The notes: generated from the letters alone by a model not told the origin. 64,000 bases of DNA from Phormidium tanganyikae FI6-MK23 (GCA_019359175.1 JAHHHU010000001.1:248001-312000), one strand, 5' to 3'; positions 16,817 to 27,078 are shown, numbered from the stretch's first letter. Numbers and translations are program-made.

Positions 16817-17425
16817 TTATGCCTGACGTGAGTAGTACTCAACGACTAGCAGTTCATTAATTTGCAGTGCTACCCATTCTCGATCGATAACGCTATTCAC
16901 TTTTCCGGTCATCTTGTTCTTATCGAACTCCAAATGACTCGGCAAGTTTGACAAACCGGGATATTGCAGATTTGCTTCGACGAGCTTGCGAGAGCGATCG
17001 CGATCGCGGACTGCAACGACATCACCGGGACGGCAGTTGTAGCTTGCAATATCTACGACTTTGCCGTTGATGGTAACGTGACCGTGATTGACGAGCTGAC
17101 GTGCGCCCGGAATCGTTGGAGCCATGCCCAACCGAAACACGGTGTTATCTAGCCGCATTTCCAACAGTTGTAGTAGCACTTGTCCGGTCGAACCGGATGC
17201 GCGTCGCGCTTTTCGCACGTAGCGAAGCAATTGCTTTTCGCTCACACCGTAGTTAAAGCGCAATTTTTGCTTTTCTTCTAGACGTACCGCATATTCTGAG
17301 CGCTTTTTACGTGCTTGCCCATGCTGTCCAGGGGGATAGGCGCGGCGGGCGGATTTTCTCGTCAGTCCGGGTAAGTCTCCCAGACGACGGGTGATTCTGA
17401 GTCGGGGTCCTCGATATCGCGACAT
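16817..17425 (-). CDS. rpsD: 30S ribosomal protein S4
   Basis: A 202-aa primary 16S rRNA-binding protein. It starts [20 protein letters not shown], has the basic [28 protein letters not shown] region, and an S4 RNA-binding domain ([33 protein letters not shown]). It is the standard cyanobacterial and plastid-type length. It is monocistronic here, away from the ribosomal protein operons, which is usual in cyanobacteria. Confidence 0.98.
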   Translation of the reverse strand: MSRYRGPRLRITRRLGDLPGLTRKSARRAYPPGQHGQARKKRSEYAVRLEEKQKLRFNYGVSEKQLLRYVRKARRASGSTGQVLLQLLEMRLDNTVFRLGMAPTIPGARQLVNHGHVTINGKVVDIASYNCRPGDVVAVRDRDRSRKLVEANLQYPGLSNLPSHLEFDKNKMTGKVNSVIDREWVALQINELLVVEYYSRQA

Positions 17426-17545
17426 TGAAAGTTCCTCGTTTGACTCGAAGATTTAAACAACTTTCCTAGTATAGTCCTTAGAAGGGTAAGCTGATAGACC
17501 GGGGTTTACTTTTCTTGAAGGACGATCGCAGTTTTCCGAGGCGAG

Positions 17546-18040
17546 CTATTTTTTGAGTTGAGTGACAAGATGCACGAGTTCCGGCAGGATAAGCTGCTCG
17601 ATCGCTAATTTCACTGCGTTTGATGAGCCGGGGAGTGAAAAAATGAGTTTTCCTGAATACACGCCCGCGATCGCTCTTGATGCGATCGCTCTCGATCCGA
17701 TTTCGGCGTAGCTCAACGATCGAAAGATTTCCCCGAATCCTGGAAGTGTTTTTTCGAGTAATTGTTCGATCGCGTCATACGTTGTATCTCTAGGTGCGAT
17801 GCCTGTTCCACCGTTGAGAATCACCACATCTACGGTCGGGAGCGTTGCGAACTGAGCGCGAATTTGATCAGGTTCGTCCGGCACGATCGCAGCGTGAGCG
17901 ATCGTGTGCCCGGCTTGTTTCAAAAGCTGTTGGATCAGTTGTCCGCTGCGATCGGTGTCGATCGTGCGGGTGTCGCTCACGGTGATCACAGCGCATGACA
18001 CTGCGATCGTGTGTTCATCCGGGTGCGGCTGATGAGACAT
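17546..18040 (-). CDS. moaB: molybdenum cofactor biosynthesis protein B
   Basis: A 164-aa MoaB/MogA-fold protein acting in molybdopterin adenylylation in molybdenum cofactor synthesis (used by nitrate reductase in cyanobacteria). It has AVITVSDTR at the start of the fold, VVILNGGTGIAPRDTTYDAIE (pterin-binding loop) and FSLPGSSNAVKLAIEQLI. I start it at MSHQPHP because its ATG overlaps the psb28 stop by one base (TAATG), indicating translational coupling. A longer frame upstream would overlap psb28 and is less likely. Confidence 0.93.
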   Translation of the reverse strand: MSHQPHPDEHTIAVSCAVITVSDTRTIDTDRSGQLIQQLLKQAGHTIAHAAIVPDEPDQIRAQFATLPTVDVVILNGGTGIAPRDTTYDAIEQLLEKTLPGFGEIFRSLSYAEIGSRAIASRAIAGVYSGKLIFSLPGSSNAVKLAIEQLILPELVHLVTQLKK

Positions 18041-18375
18041 TATGACTTTGTGAACCCTAGATCGTTGGATTCGGCGTAGCGATCCATAAATCGGATGAAG
18101 CGTTCCCAATCTTCTACGGATTTCATAATGTAGAGCGCTTCGAGTGCGGCAGGCTGACCGTTGATGAATTTGGCTTTGACTTCGCGGGTGACAATTTCGC
18201 CTTCTTCATCGAGCATATACATCCCGGTGATGCTGTCGGTGTTTTCTGCTTCGAGGGCTTTCGGTTTGTCAAAAATGAAGGTTGCGGTTCCGTTGGTTCC
18301 GTCTTTTGAGCGCGTTAAACGGACATCGGGAATGACTTCTTCGGTAATGCCTTTCGAGAATTGGATTTCAGCCAT
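18040..18375 (-). CDS. psb28: photosystem II assembly protein Psb28
   Basis: A 111-aa cytoplasmic-side peripheral protein that binds photosystem II assembly intermediates (the RC47 complex) and is involved in PSII biogenesis and repair. Conserved stretches are [53 protein letters not shown] and [24 protein letters not shown]. Length and sequence match the family. It is the first gene of a two-gene unit with moaB through a TAATG junction, an unexpected partner. Confidence 0.97.
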   Translation of the reverse strand: MAEIQFSKGITEEVIPDVRLTRSKDGTNGTATFIFDKPKALEAENTDSITGMYMLDEEGEIVTREVKAKFINGQPAALEALYIMKSVEDWERFIRFMDRYAESNDLGFTKS

Positions 18376-18447
18376 AATGGTGCGATCGATGAGTGTTTTG
18401 GATTAGCTCTATTCTCCCATCTTTGCGGAACTTAACAAAATCTTGCG

Positions 18448-19773
18448 CTAAATCTCAGATTTGAGTTTTAACCACGATCGTATTTCTTTCAGAACCCAAG
18501 CCTGCTCGAAATCGGTGAGTTCCTGTCCAAATTGATGCAGCCGATATCCGGTGCGATAGGGGCCGGATGTGATCGTAATCAGTCCGTTTGAGTCGCGTCG
18601 GACTTCTCGAATGTCGCGGGTAATGCCTGTCATCCGATTGCTGGTCGTTTTGAATCGCTGCGTTTCGACGATAAATTCGCGGCGATCGAACTTTACATAA
18701 GTCCGCTGAAACGATGGGCTGATGAACATCACAAACACAATCAATCCTAGAAGAAGAATCCAGCTTGCAGAACTCAAGACTCCAACGATCGACACAAACA
18801 ACAGCATTGGAGCGACGAACATTAAAACAGGCAATGCCGCTAACAGTCCTAAAATTTCTAAGCGCGATTCGTCTTCTTGGGTTTGCTTCGGAATGACGAT
18901 TTCTAAACGTTTTTTCGATCGAGATAGTTGAATCCGCGTATTTTTCGGGCGTTCGACTGGGGCATAAGACACCGTGTTCGCTAAATTTAGGCGATCCATT
19001 GCCTGAATTGCGGATTGAAACCGTTGCTCTAGATCGGGATGGGAAAGCTGATCAATCCAATCTGCCAACGCTGGCGATAACGTGACGCGATCGCGCCATT
19101 GAATCCTGAGATAACGCTGTGGTAAATCTGCCGGGGATGCTCCTGTGAGTAAATGAATCAACGTTGCGCCCAACGCATAGAGATCAGAACTGGCAACCGC
19201 ACGACCGCCAAACTGTTCGATCGGGGTATAGCCGTATGTTCCAACGACGGTGAAGGTTGCGCCTTCTACACTGGCACGGTCTTGTACGGCTCCAAAATCG
19301 ACTAAATAAATCTGCTGATCGGCTCCCAGAATCAGATTGCTCGGTTTGATATCGCGATGGAGAACTGCCGGATTTAGGCTATGCAAATCGCGCAGAATGG
19401 TCAGAATCTCGATCGCGATTTTTCGCACTTCCTCTTCTGAAAAGCGCTTGCCGTCTTGAATCAACTGTTTCAGCGAAGTTCCCGGAATGTAGTCTTGCAC
19501 CAAGCCAAACCAGAGAATGCGATCGTCGATCGAAAAAGAATCCCGACATTTTGGAATGCGCGGATGGTCTAACTGTCGTAGAATCTGTGACTCTCGCTCA
19601 AATAGTTTGAGATCATCCCACTGCGACTGTTCCCCAAACGCTAATAGTTTGACGATCACAGGCTCAGATTTGGCGGAAAGATCGATCGCTAACCAAGTCT
19701 GTCGTCCTGCGCCGTGACCCAATTTTTCTTGCAGTTGATAGCGATCGTACAGCGTTTGTCCTGCACTCAGCAT
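18448..19773 (-). CDS. Ser/Thr protein kinase with C-terminal membrane region
   Basis: A 441-aa Hanks-type kinase. The Gly-loop is LGHGAGRQTW, the ATP Lys is in VIVKLL (about residue 42), the catalytic loop is HRDIKPSNLIL (His139-Arg140-Asp141) and the metal motif DFG (159-161), so it should be active. GTYGYTPIEQFGG is the activation-loop end typical of cyanobacterial kinases. After the kinase (to about residue 270) comes a basic linker, two hydrophobic helices (about 315-355) and a cytoplasmic-looking C-terminal domain of about 85 residues (YVKFDRREFIVETQRF onward) that I do not recognise. It is therefore membrane-bound with no large external domain. It sits upstream of psb28-moaB on the same strand. 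Confidence 0.92.
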   Translation of the reverse strand: MLSAGQTLYDRYQLQEKLGHGAGRQTWLAIDLSAKSEPVIVKLLAFGEQSQWDDLKLFERESQILRQLDHPRIPKCRDSFSIDDRILWFGLVQDYIPGTSLKQLIQDGKRFSEEEVRKIAIEILTILRDLHSLNPAVLHRDIKPSNLILGADQQIYLVDFGAVQDRASVEGATFTVVGTYGYTPIEQFGGRAVASSDLYALGATLIHLLTGASPADLPQRYLRIQWRDRVTLSPALADWIDQLSHPDLEQRFQSAIQAMDRLNLANTVSYAPVERPKNTRIQLSRSKKRLEIVIPKQTQEDESRLEILGLLAALPVLMFVAPMLLFVSIVGVLSSASWILLLGLIVFVMFISPSFQRTYVKFDRREFIVETQRFKTTSNRMTGITRDIREVRRDSNGLITITSGPYRTGYRLHQFGQELTDFEQAWVLKEIRSWLKLKSEI

Positions 19774-19839
19774 CGATCGAGGCTCCTACCATCTTTATCG
19801 GCTCTCTTCGCTCCCGATCATAGCGATTCCGTCTTTTCT

Positions 19840-21558
19840 CTATCCGAAATTCGGAATTTTGATGACAAACTCAGTGCCTTGAGGAGAAATAGAGCAGCAA
19901 TTGATCGAGCCGTGATGCTGTTCCACGATTGTTTTGTAACAAAGTGCCAATCCCATTCCAGTTCCTTTGCCCACAGGTTTTGTCGTGAAAAATGGATCAA
20001 AGATTCGCGATCGTATCTCTGCTGCGATTCCAACTCCTGTATCTCGAATCCGGACTTCTACGGTTTGATCGAAATGTTGTTTTGTGCAGATCTCGATCGT
20101 GCGTTGTTCAACGGCATCAACGGCATCGATCGCATTGCTCATCAGATTCATCCACGCTTGGTTGAGTTGTCCCGCATAGCACTGAATCGGGGAAACCGTC
20201 CCGTAATGCTTTGTGACCTTGATTTTTTGAGATTTCAAACGGTGCTGTAACAGCGTTAAAGTCTGCTCGATTCCATCATGAAGATCGCTTGTTTTTAGTT
20301 CCGCTTCATCGAGTCGAGAGAACGATCGCAGCGATTGTACGATCGATTGAATTCGAGTGGTTCCCGTTCGCATGGAAGCAAAAACATCTGGAATATCAGC
20401 GATCAAGAAATTAAGATCAATTTCATCAATTGCGTTTTGGATTTCAGCGATCGGGGTGGAATAGTGTTTCTGATAAAGCTGAATGAGTGTAAGCAAATCA
20501 TTTGTGTAAGAATCTGCATGACGTAAATTGCCGTGAATAAAATTGACCGGATTATTAATTTCGTGAGCAATCCCAGCGACTAATTGCCCTAAACCAGACA
20601 TTTTTTCACTTTGAATTAATTGCGTTTGTGTTTGATTTAAATTGAGCAGGGTTGCTTCTAATTCTTCGTTTCTTTGAGAAAGTTCTGAAGTTCGCTCTGT
20701 TACGCGGCGTTCTAGTTCTTCATTCGCTTCCTCTAAAATCTTTTTGGTGCGTTTGAGTTCGGTGATATCTGTGGCAATTCCACCAATTGCGAACGCTTGT
20801 CCTTGTTCATCAAAGAGCGGGAATTTAACCACGATCGCCGTGTGTAATCCGTCTTGGCGCGGTTCCAATTCCTCGATCTGAATCGGAACTCCAGCGGCTA
20901 ATGCAGCTCGATCTGCAGCTTGAAACGCCTCGGCAGTCTCAGGATCAAATAGCTCATAGTCAGTTTTTCCCTGGTCGCGTTCTTGATCAAAGTTGAATCG
21001 ATGGGAAAATTCTCGATTGAGTAAAATATAAGTTCCGTTTGTCTCTCGATATTCTTTTACAAAAACACTGGCATTTGTATTATCAATAATTCGCTGAAGT
21101 AGATTCTGACTTTGTTGGAGTTTTGTCACCTGACTCGATAAGTTTGCCAACAGCTTTTGTCGCGATTTTCGTAATCCAAGCTCGACTTGTTTGCGTTTTG
21201 TGATCTCAGTGATAATTCCACAGTAAGTTGTTGTATTGCAAGTAGTTTTAGACAATTCTGCTGAGATTTGAACCCACTTAGTTTGTTCATTCGTTTGTCT
21301 GATTTGTCCCTCAAAACTCCAAGCGGTTGCGCGACTAATTGCCTTCTTTAATGACTCTCGAAAGCGATCGACATCTTTAGAATCGATTCGATCTTCCAAA
21401 GCCTCAAAGGAACTAGGAACACCGATCACAGTAGACAGACGATCGCTAATGTAATCAATTCTGTAGTAATTCTCGATCGCGCTTATCTGAAAAATCGCGC
21501 CCGGAATCATTGATGCGATCGACGAAATATCAATTTCTATAACCGACTTGGAATTCAT
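19840..21558 (-). CDS. PAS-domain sensor histidine kinase, orphan
   Basis: A 572-aa soluble sensor kinase. Two PAS domains occupy about residues 10-125 and 155-275 (the second ends [17 protein letters not shown]), followed by a coiled coil ([22 protein letters not shown] onward). The phospho-acceptor motif is [20 protein letters not shown], and the ATP-binding parts are [15 protein letters not shown] (N box), DTGVGI (G1) and [17 protein letters not shown] (F and G2). No membrane segment is seen, so the signal is probably intracellular. No response regulator gene is adjacent. The N-terminal strand [21 protein letters not shown] suggests a small-molecule or redox sensor, but the ligand cannot be read. 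Confidence 0.93.
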   Translation of the reverse strand: MNSKSVIEIDISSIASMIPGAIFQISAIENYYRIDYISDRLSTVIGVPSSFEALEDRIDSKDVDRFRESLKKAISRATAWSFEGQIRQTNEQTKWVQISAELSKTTCNTTTYCGIITEITKRKQVELGLRKSRQKLLANLSSQVTKLQQSQNLLQRIIDNTNASVFVKEYRETNGTYILLNREFSHRFNFDQERDQGKTDYELFDPETAEAFQAADRAALAAGVPIQIEELEPRQDGLHTAIVVKFPLFDEQGQAFAIGGIATDITELKRTKKILEEANEELERRVTERTSELSQRNEELEATLLNLNQTQTQLIQSEKMSGLGQLVAGIAHEINNPVNFIHGNLRHADSYTNDLLTLIQLYQKHYSTPIAEIQNAIDEIDLNFLIADIPDVFASMRTGTTRIQSIVQSLRSFSRLDEAELKTSDLHDGIEQTLTLLQHRLKSQKIKVTKHYGTVSPIQCYAGQLNQAWMNLMSNAIDAVDAVEQRTIEICTKQHFDQTVEVRIRDTGVGIAAEIRSRIFDPFFTTKPVGKGTGMGLALCYKTIVEQHHGSINCCSISPQGTEFVIKIPNFG

Positions 21559-21732
21559 ATAAAACGTTTCAGGGCAGTTTAGGAAAAAGCATCTTTATCA
21601 TTCCCTTACAAACTCTGCAATACCACTATTTCCGAGGCTAAATCAGCCAGCGATTTTGCTTTTCTAAAAGTGATAAAAGTCCGTGTTCTCTGAGAAATTG
21701 CACCAATAATTCTTGAAGCTCACACACCAGAT

Positions 21733-22893
21733 TCATACAGCTTTCAAACGTTGTCGTCGCCAGAACAATCCCGCCCAAGCCGCAATCATCATGCCAAACC
21801 CGATCGCGCAAACTCCATTCCACTGAAATCGATTCCAGCTATAGGTTCCCAAATATGACCCCAATGCGCCGCCCACGAAGTAAAGCATAATGTACACCGC
21901 ATTCAAACGACTATGAAACTCGGCAGGCAAACTGTAGATCGTCGCTTGATTAGAAATCTGAGTCGTCTGGACTCCCAAATCCAACAAAATCACGCCAATG
22001 ATCAATCCAGCTATCTGTTTGCCAAACACCCAAAACACTAAAAACGAAGCAGTCGTCATCAGAATGCCTAACTGCACCGTAAAAGCTGGACTACGACGAT
22101 CGGCAATCTTTCCCACGACTGGAGCCACCAACGCCCCCGCCACTCCGACCAATCCAAACAATCCCGCCACACCACTCCCATACTGATACGGCGGTTGTTC
22201 TAGCAAAAATACGAGCGTACTCCAAAACGCACTAAACGCCCCAAACGACATCGCGCCGATCCATGATGAAACCTGTAATGCTGGCTCTCGCTGCATCAGA
22301 TCAAACATCGATCGCAATAATGCAGGATAAGCCATTTTCAAGCTCGACTGATAGCGCGGCAACTGTTTCGATAATACGATCGCGAATAGCATCATCACAC
22401 CACTCGCTAACCCATACATCGCCTGCCAGCCAATTCTCTCCCCGACAAATCCGCTCACAGTCCGCGCTACCAGAATGCCAATAAACAGCCCGCTCATCAC
22501 CATCCCGACCACTTTGCCGCGCTGCTCTGGTTCGCACAACTGCGCCGCAAACGGAACGAGAATCTGAGCCGAAACCGCACTCACTCCGATCGCAAAACTC
22601 GCCACACTCAACCAAACCAAATTCGTCGCCAACGCCGCTAGCAATAGCGCGATCGCAGTACATCCCGTCATCGTCACGATCAACCGTCGCCGCTCAATGC
22701 GGTCACCCAACGGCACGATGAACAAAATCCCGATCGCATAACCAATCTGCGTCAACATCGGAATCGCTCCGACTCCTTCGGCTGAGACTCCAAACTGTTG
22801 AGCAATCTTCGCCAAAAGCGGCTGATTGTAGTACAAATTCGCGACCGTTGCACCTGACGCGATCGCCATCATCCAAACCAACGAAGCCCGCAT
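21733..22893 (-). CDS. MFS transporter (DHA1-like drug/metabolite efflux)
   Basis: A 386-aa membrane protein with about 12 hydrophobic helices. The first begins ASLVWMMAIASGATVANLYYNQPLLAKIAQQF, and the helix 2-3 loop has the MFS motif GDRIERRRLIV. The NLYYNQPLL signature is characteristic of a widespread DHA1 subgroup of putative proton-driven efflux carriers. The substrate is unknown. It is monocistronic on the minus strand, divergent from the phosphohexomutase gene. The frame is intact and of normal length. Confidence 0.93.
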   Translation of the reverse strand: MRASLVWMMAIASGATVANLYYNQPLLAKIAQQFGVSAEGVGAIPMLTQIGYAIGILFIVPLGDRIERRRLIVTMTGCTAIALLLAALATNLVWLSVASFAIGVSAVSAQILVPFAAQLCEPEQRGKVVGMVMSGLFIGILVARTVSGFVGERIGWQAMYGLASGVMMLFAIVLSKQLPRYQSSLKMAYPALLRSMFDLMQREPALQVSSWIGAMSFGAFSAFWSTLVFLLEQPPYQYGSGVAGLFGLVGVAGALVAPVVGKIADRRSPAFTVQLGILMTTASFLVFWVFGKQIAGLIIGVILLDLGVQTTQISNQATIYSLPAEFHSRLNAVYIMLYFVGGALGSYLGTYSWNRFQWNGVCAIGFGMMIAAWAGLFWRRQRLKAV

Positions 22894-23122
22894 AAATCAC
22901 ACTTTGAACAATGCTGAAGGTTATACCAAATTTGAACTGAATCAGAGTGTGCCTTGCGTGATGCAATGTGCGAAAAAATCGTGAACCGTCCTGGAAAGCT
23001 TGCGGCAAGCTGTAAAGAAACAGAAGGAAGATCAAAAAACTCGCTTGAGTCTAAGATATCCCCGCTACACTGGTTTTTGTTCCGAATGATGTTTGTTTTG
23101 TGACTTGAGGAGAAGTGCGATC

Positions 23123-24568
23123 ATGGCTCACGCGCCGATGACAATTACAACAATTAATCCGATTCAGTTTGGCACCGATGGCTGGCGCGGCGTGATTGCT
23201 GCCGATTTTACCTTTGATCGTGTGATGCAAGTTGCCCCGATCGCGGCTCAAGTCCTATCCGAGGTTTACGGCGCAGAAACCGGAAGCAATACGGTGATTG
23301 TGGGATACGATCGCAGATTTTTGTCAGAGGAGTTTGCTCGCACTGCGGCAGAATCAATTCGTAAAGTTGGCTTTGATATTCTGTTTTCTGAAAGCTTTGC
23401 TCCGACTCCAGCGTTTAGTTGGGCAGCAAAGAAATTAAATGCGCTGGGTGCGATCGTCATTACTGCAAGCCACAATCCAGGTAACTATTCGGGCTTGAAG
23501 GTGAAAAGCGCTCACGGGGGATCAGTCCCGCCCGAAGTAACGAAAAAAATCGAAGCGTTGTTAACAAGTGACGCGCCTGTTTCTGAAGCGAAACCGGGAA
23601 CCTTCAGCACGTTTGATCCTTGGGAAAGTTATTGTGAGGGATTGCGATCGCTGGTTGATACCGCTGCAATTAAAAGCGCGATCGAACAAGGCAAAGTGAC
23701 CGTATTTGCAGATGTGATGCACGGAGCAGCGGCGACTGGATTAGGGCGATTGTTGGGAATTGAGATTCACGAACTGAACAGCGATCGCGATCCATTATTT
23801 GGCGGCGGCGCACCGGAACCCTTGCCGAAGTATCTCCCGAAGATTCTGCATACGATTCGGAACTTTGACGGCAATAGTTTAGCGGTGGGTTTGGTGTTTG
23901 ATGGCGATGCCGATCGAGTCGGTGCAGTCGATGCGAAAGGAAACTTTCTCAGTTCTCAAATTCTGATCCCGATTTTGCTCGAACATTTGATCCAGAAAGG
24001 ATTTACTGGCGAATTTGTCAAAACGGTAAGCGGGTCTGATTTGATGCCATTGGTAGCGAAACTGCACGGTCTTGCAGTGTACGAAACGCCGATTGGTTAC
24101 AAATATATTGCTGATCGAATGCTCGAAACGAAGGTGCTACTGGGCGGCGAAGAATCTGGCGGAATCGGCTACGGTCATCACATTCCCGAACGCGATGCTT
24201 TACTTTCTGCTCTGTACGTTCTCGAAACAGTTGTGCAAACGGGAACTGATCTGGGTGAGCTTTACCGTCGATTGCAAGAGAAAGCAGGATTTTCGGCGGA
24301 ATACGATCGAATTGATCTCCCGCTTGCCAGCATGGAAGTCCGTGCCAAACTGCTAGAGCAACTCAAAACGCAGCCTCCTCAGAACATTGCAGGAAAAGCG
24401 GTGATCAGTTGTCAGACTGACGATGGCTATAAGTTCCGCCTAGAAGATCAAAGCTGGTTATTGATTCGCTTTAGTGGAACGGAACCTGTGTTGCGGTTGT
24501 ATTGTGAAGCATCCTCGATCGAGCAAGTTCACCAAACTCTGAACTGGGCAAAAGACTGGGCGGAATAG
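23123..24568 (+). CDS. phosphoglucomutase/phosphomannomutase family protein
   Basis: An alpha-D-phosphohexomutase of 481 aa, which interconverts hexose-1- and -6-phosphates. All four active-site loops are intact: the phosphoserine loop ITASHNPGNYSGLK, the Mg loop VFDGDADRVG, the sugar loop GGEESGGIGYGHH, and the phosphate loop RFSGTEPVLRLY. The ATG at 23123 is preceded by AGGAG at 23108-23112. Which hexose it prefers cannot be told from sequence alone. It contrasts with the degenerate phosphomutase domain at 58388-60931. It ends just before an inverted-repeat element that separates it from the convergent GlfT2-like gene. Confidence 0.95.
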   Translation: MAHAPMTITTINPIQFGTDGWRGVIAADFTFDRVMQVAPIAAQVLSEVYGAETGSNTVIVGYDRRFLSEEFARTAAESIRKVGFDILFSESFAPTPAFSWAAKKLNALGAIVITASHNPGNYSGLKVKSAHGGSVPPEVTKKIEALLTSDAPVSEAKPGTFSTFDPWESYCEGLRSLVDTAAIKSAIEQGKVTVFADVMHGAAATGLGRLLGIEIHELNSDRDPLFGGGAPEPLPKYLPKILHTIRNFDGNSLAVGLVFDGDADRVGAVDAKGNFLSSQILIPILLEHLIQKGFTGEFVKTVSGSDLMPLVAKLHGLAVYETPIGYKYIADRMLETKVLLGGEESGGIGYGHHIPERDALLSALYVLETVVQTGTDLGELYRRLQEKAGFSAEYDRIDLPLASMEVRAKLLEQLKTQPPQNIAGKAVISCQTDDGYKFRLEDQSWLLIRFSGTEPVLRLYCEASSIEQVHQTLNWAKDWAE

Positions 24569-24579
24569 ATGGCAAGCTA

Positions 24580-24650
24580 ATGTGAACTCGATGAGACGTT
24601 TCGGCTTCGCGAATTTACCATCGAAGCGAAATATCTCATCGAATTCACAT
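24580..24650. repeat. 71-bp inverted-repeat element between convergent genes
   Basis: Two arms of about 30 bases pair with only a few mismatches: the left begins ATGTGAACTCGATGAGAC and the right, read on the other strand, ATGTGAATTCGATGAGAT. The loop is short. It fills the gap between the phosphohexomutase and the GlfT2-like gene and could act as a two-way terminator. The arms resemble the ends of the larger elements at 35861 and 49989. Confidence 0.75.
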
Positions 24651-24655
24651 CAAAA

Positions 24656-26257
24656 TCAAGAACGAATTGCGCCTGAGCGTGCAGGTTCTTTTAGTTCAAG
24701 ATACTGCCGCCAAAAGGTCGGAGACATCAACTCTTCAGACGCATTTTTCCAAGCACTGCTCGCAGTCTCCCATTCTGCACTGCCTCTTCTCGCCACACTT
24801 GCCCATCTTGCCAACAGCTTCACACTTGCAAACGGGTCAGCTTTGTCTTGATTCTCATAAGTTCGACTAAGCTTCAGCGTGTCTGGGTGCGCCATTTCTG
24901 GATCAGAATCTTTGAGTAAATCTGGGCCCTTGAGATAGTCCTCAAAGGCTTTGATCAACATTTGGGCACGATCGAAGTCTGGCTTAAACAATGCCAGCAT
25001 AATCTCTTTTGTATAGTTGCTGACCGCGTGCGTGTAGTTTGGTGAGTAATGCACTGCATAAATGATCAAATCATTGCGGAAATAGTAGTAGGTTTCCCAG
25101 TTCAGATTTTTTGCAGATGCGGGAAGGTGCCATACTGCCATTGATGGAAATGTTACGATCGGGATATTCAAAGTCTTTTTCGCTCTGAGGCAAAACTCAA
25201 CATCGTCTAGCTTGATAAAGAGCGGCAACGGTAGATTGAGTTGTTCTACAAGTGCTTTAGAGAAAGAGCAAAACCAAAATCCGCCATAGTCCGCATCTTC
25301 TTCGATTAGTAACTGATTGAGTACTTCATTGCTTCGCAGATCCATCTCGTGATTGAGCGCAGTTAGAGAGCCAGGTGATCCCTTTGTTCTAGAATCATCG
25401 TTGTATGTTGCGCCTGCTTCGTACAAGAGATGCTTCTCGTTCAAGCTCAGTAAACCGCCTGCAATGATCAATTCGGTCTTTGCATACTCATGCACCGAGA
25501 ACAATCGACAAATGCTTTCGCTTTCCAGTTCGATGTCGTCATCCATCAATAAAAGATGCGAGGAACTGCCTTCTTCTAAGGCTTCCATAATGCCTCTCGT
25601 GAAGCCACCGCTGCCACCCGCATTTTTGTTGGGAAATAGATTGACTCGTGAATCTTTGAACTCGTTCTGATTTAATGTTCTACCATTATCAGACACAAAA
25701 ACTTTGAGGTTCTTATCTTGCAATAGTTCATCCTGCAAGAGCGTGCCTAATGCATTTCTGACGTAGTTCTCCTTCTTGAAGGTGCAAATCACAACGCCCA
25801 GTGATACTTCTCTCGCTTTTGGCTGATCGGTTACGATCCAACCTGCCTCAAAGATTCCTTGCTCACTTAAACAAGTCAGTTCAACATAGATTCTGCCAGC
25901 ATTGTCATTCTGAAGCAAATTGATCGATGAAAGTTGTACAGGCTTTGAGAGTTGGCATTGCTCGAATTTCTCTTCTAGAACAGTCTCTCTTCTGCTTTTA
26001 CCAGATACCTCTCGGTAGACGGTAACTTTGAAATCGCCTTCTAGTTTCAATCGGTAGTAAATAGAACTCAGCGAGGTGTATTTGACATAGTACTTTTCAT
26101 AAAATGAATTGAAATAAGAGCTAGAAGAGATGATTCCGCCCTGACGTAGAGCAACCCTTTCACTTGCTTCGTCGATCGATACTGCTTCATTGCACTGAAT
26201 GTATAATTCAGTGATGTCGGCTGATTTAGGAAGCTTGATTCTACCTACAATATTCAT
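24656..26257 (-). CDS. GlfT2-like galactofuranosyltransferase
   Basis: A 533-aa GT2-type enzyme. The N-terminal 140 residues form a beta-rich domain as in mycobacterial GlfT2, then a GT-A domain begins at LGVVICTFKKENYVRNAL. Key residues correspond to those known in GlfT2: NAGGSGGF (212-219), the metal DDD (239-241), an aromatic FWFC acceptor-site segment (327-330), the putative base in LDDVEFCLRA (Asp351/352) and the metal His in WHLPAS (His377). GlfT2 adds galactofuranose from UDP-Galf. The C-terminal helical region ends SAWKNASEELMSPTFWRQYL, as in the family. The protein is shorter than GlfT2 (about 637 aa). UDP-galactopyranose mutase is encoded in the same island. It lies downstream of the polyol dehydrogenase and phosphatase genes on the same strand. 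Confidence 0.85.
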   Translation of the reverse strand: MNIVGRIKLPKSADITELYIQCNEAVSIDEASERVALRQGGIISSSSYFNSFYEKYYVKYTSLSSIYYRLKLEGDFKVTVYREVSGKSRRETVLEEKFEQCQLSKPVQLSSINLLQNDNAGRIYVELTCLSEQGIFEAGWIVTDQPKAREVSLGVVICTFKKENYVRNALGTLLQDELLQDKNLKVFVSDNGRTLNQNEFKDSRVNLFPNKNAGGSGGFTRGIMEALEEGSSSHLLLMDDDIELESESICRLFSVHEYAKTELIIAGGLLSLNEKHLLYEAGATYNDDSRTKGSPGSLTALNHEMDLRSNEVLNQLLIEEDADYGGFWFCSFSKALVEQLNLPLPLFIKLDDVEFCLRAKKTLNIPIVTFPSMAVWHLPASAKNLNWETYYYFRNDLIIYAVHYSPNYTHAVSNYTKEIMLALFKPDFDRAQMLIKAFEDYLKGPDLLKDSDPEMAHPDTLKLSRTYENQDKADPFASVKLLARWASVARRGSAEWETASSAWKNASEELMSPTFWRQYLELKEPARSGAIRS

Positions 26258-26349
26258 AAAACCTTTCTATTCGATAAGTTGAGGAATTCCTTTACACGCT
26301 ATTAAATTTAGGAAAGAGCAGTGGGAATCTACTCTTTCTTGCGACTGAT

Positions 26350-27078
26350 TTAGAGAAATTGGGTCAAATCAGACATAGATTCGATAATTGATTGAACTCC
26401 TGCCGATCGCAAAACAGAAGCTCGATCGTTGCGCTCACTTTCGTTGATATGCGTTCCGCCCACATACCCCACTATCAAGGGAATTCCAGCCGCAACCGCA
26501 GATTTCACTCCGCTAATCGAATCTTCAACTGCAATACAGTTTGAAATCTCCGCGTTCAAACGCTTTGCAGCATAGAGATAGATATCGGGTAAGGGTTTAG
26601 GTCGCTGCTCTGGGAGGGAATCGTGAGCGCTAAAGACGCGATCGCTCTTAAAATAGCCCGTCAAATCAGTGGCAGTTAAACAAGCCTCTAACCGTCTCAA
26701 GCTACTGTTACTGACTAGCGCAAACTCAATTCCTCGATCACACAATTCGGACAATACAGCGGGCGTTCCTGCTGTTGGCTTCGCGTCGAGACTGAGATGC
26801 TCGATCGCGCGGTCTTCTTCTTCTAGCACTAGCCGTTGAATATCAGCTTCGCTTAGAACAGTTGGCGCATCGACATAAAGCTGTGCCAAAATCTCTCGAT
26901 ACGGTTTCCCTGCAAAGTGTTTGATAAAGTCAGGCAAATCATAGAGTCGTGCGCCGGGAAATTCAGTCGCGATTTCCGTCGTGAGTTTCCAGGCGCTTTT
27001 GAGGGCGACAATTTCGCTATCTACAACCGTCCCATCATGGTCAAACAAGACGACGCTATGCGGCTGAGATAAGGTCAT
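26350..27078 (-). CDS. HAD-superfamily (subclass IA) sugar or polyol phosphatase
   Basis: A 242-aa HAD hydrolase with motif I as DHDGTVVDSE (nucleophile Asp and acid Asp), motif II in LVSNSSLRRLE, motif III Lys in RPKPLPDIYL, and motif IV AVEDSISGVKSAVAAGIPLI. The cap domain of about 80 residues after motif I makes it like beta-phosphoglucomutase and small sugar or polyol-phosphate phosphatases. The ATG lies inside the end of the upstream polyol dehydrogenase gene (23-bp overlap), so translation is coupled and the substrate is probably a related sugar or polyol phosphate. It sits between that gene and the GlfT2-like gene. Confidence 0.88.
   Translation of the reverse strand: MTLSQPHSVVLFDHDGTVVDSEIVALKSAWKLTTEIATEFPGARLYDLPDFIKHFAGKPYREILAQLYVDAPTVLSEADIQRLVLEEEDRAIEHLSLDAKPTAGTPAVLSELCDRGIEFALVSNSSLRRLEACLTATDLTGYFKSDRVFSAHDSLPEQRPKPLPDIYLYAAKRLNAEISNCIAVEDSISGVKSAVAAGIPLIVGYVGGTHINESERNDRASVLRSAGVQSIIESMSDLTQFL

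Noticed and set aside
21638-21823. Small minus-strand frame overlapping the MFS transporter end
   Set aside because: The N-terminal half lies inside the transporter gene in another frame, and the remaining 32 residues have no start signal or similarity that I can see.
22996-23013. Hairpin AGCTTGC/GCAAGCT-like before the phosphohexomutase gene
   Set aside because: Short stem and no T tract; it may be chance symmetry.
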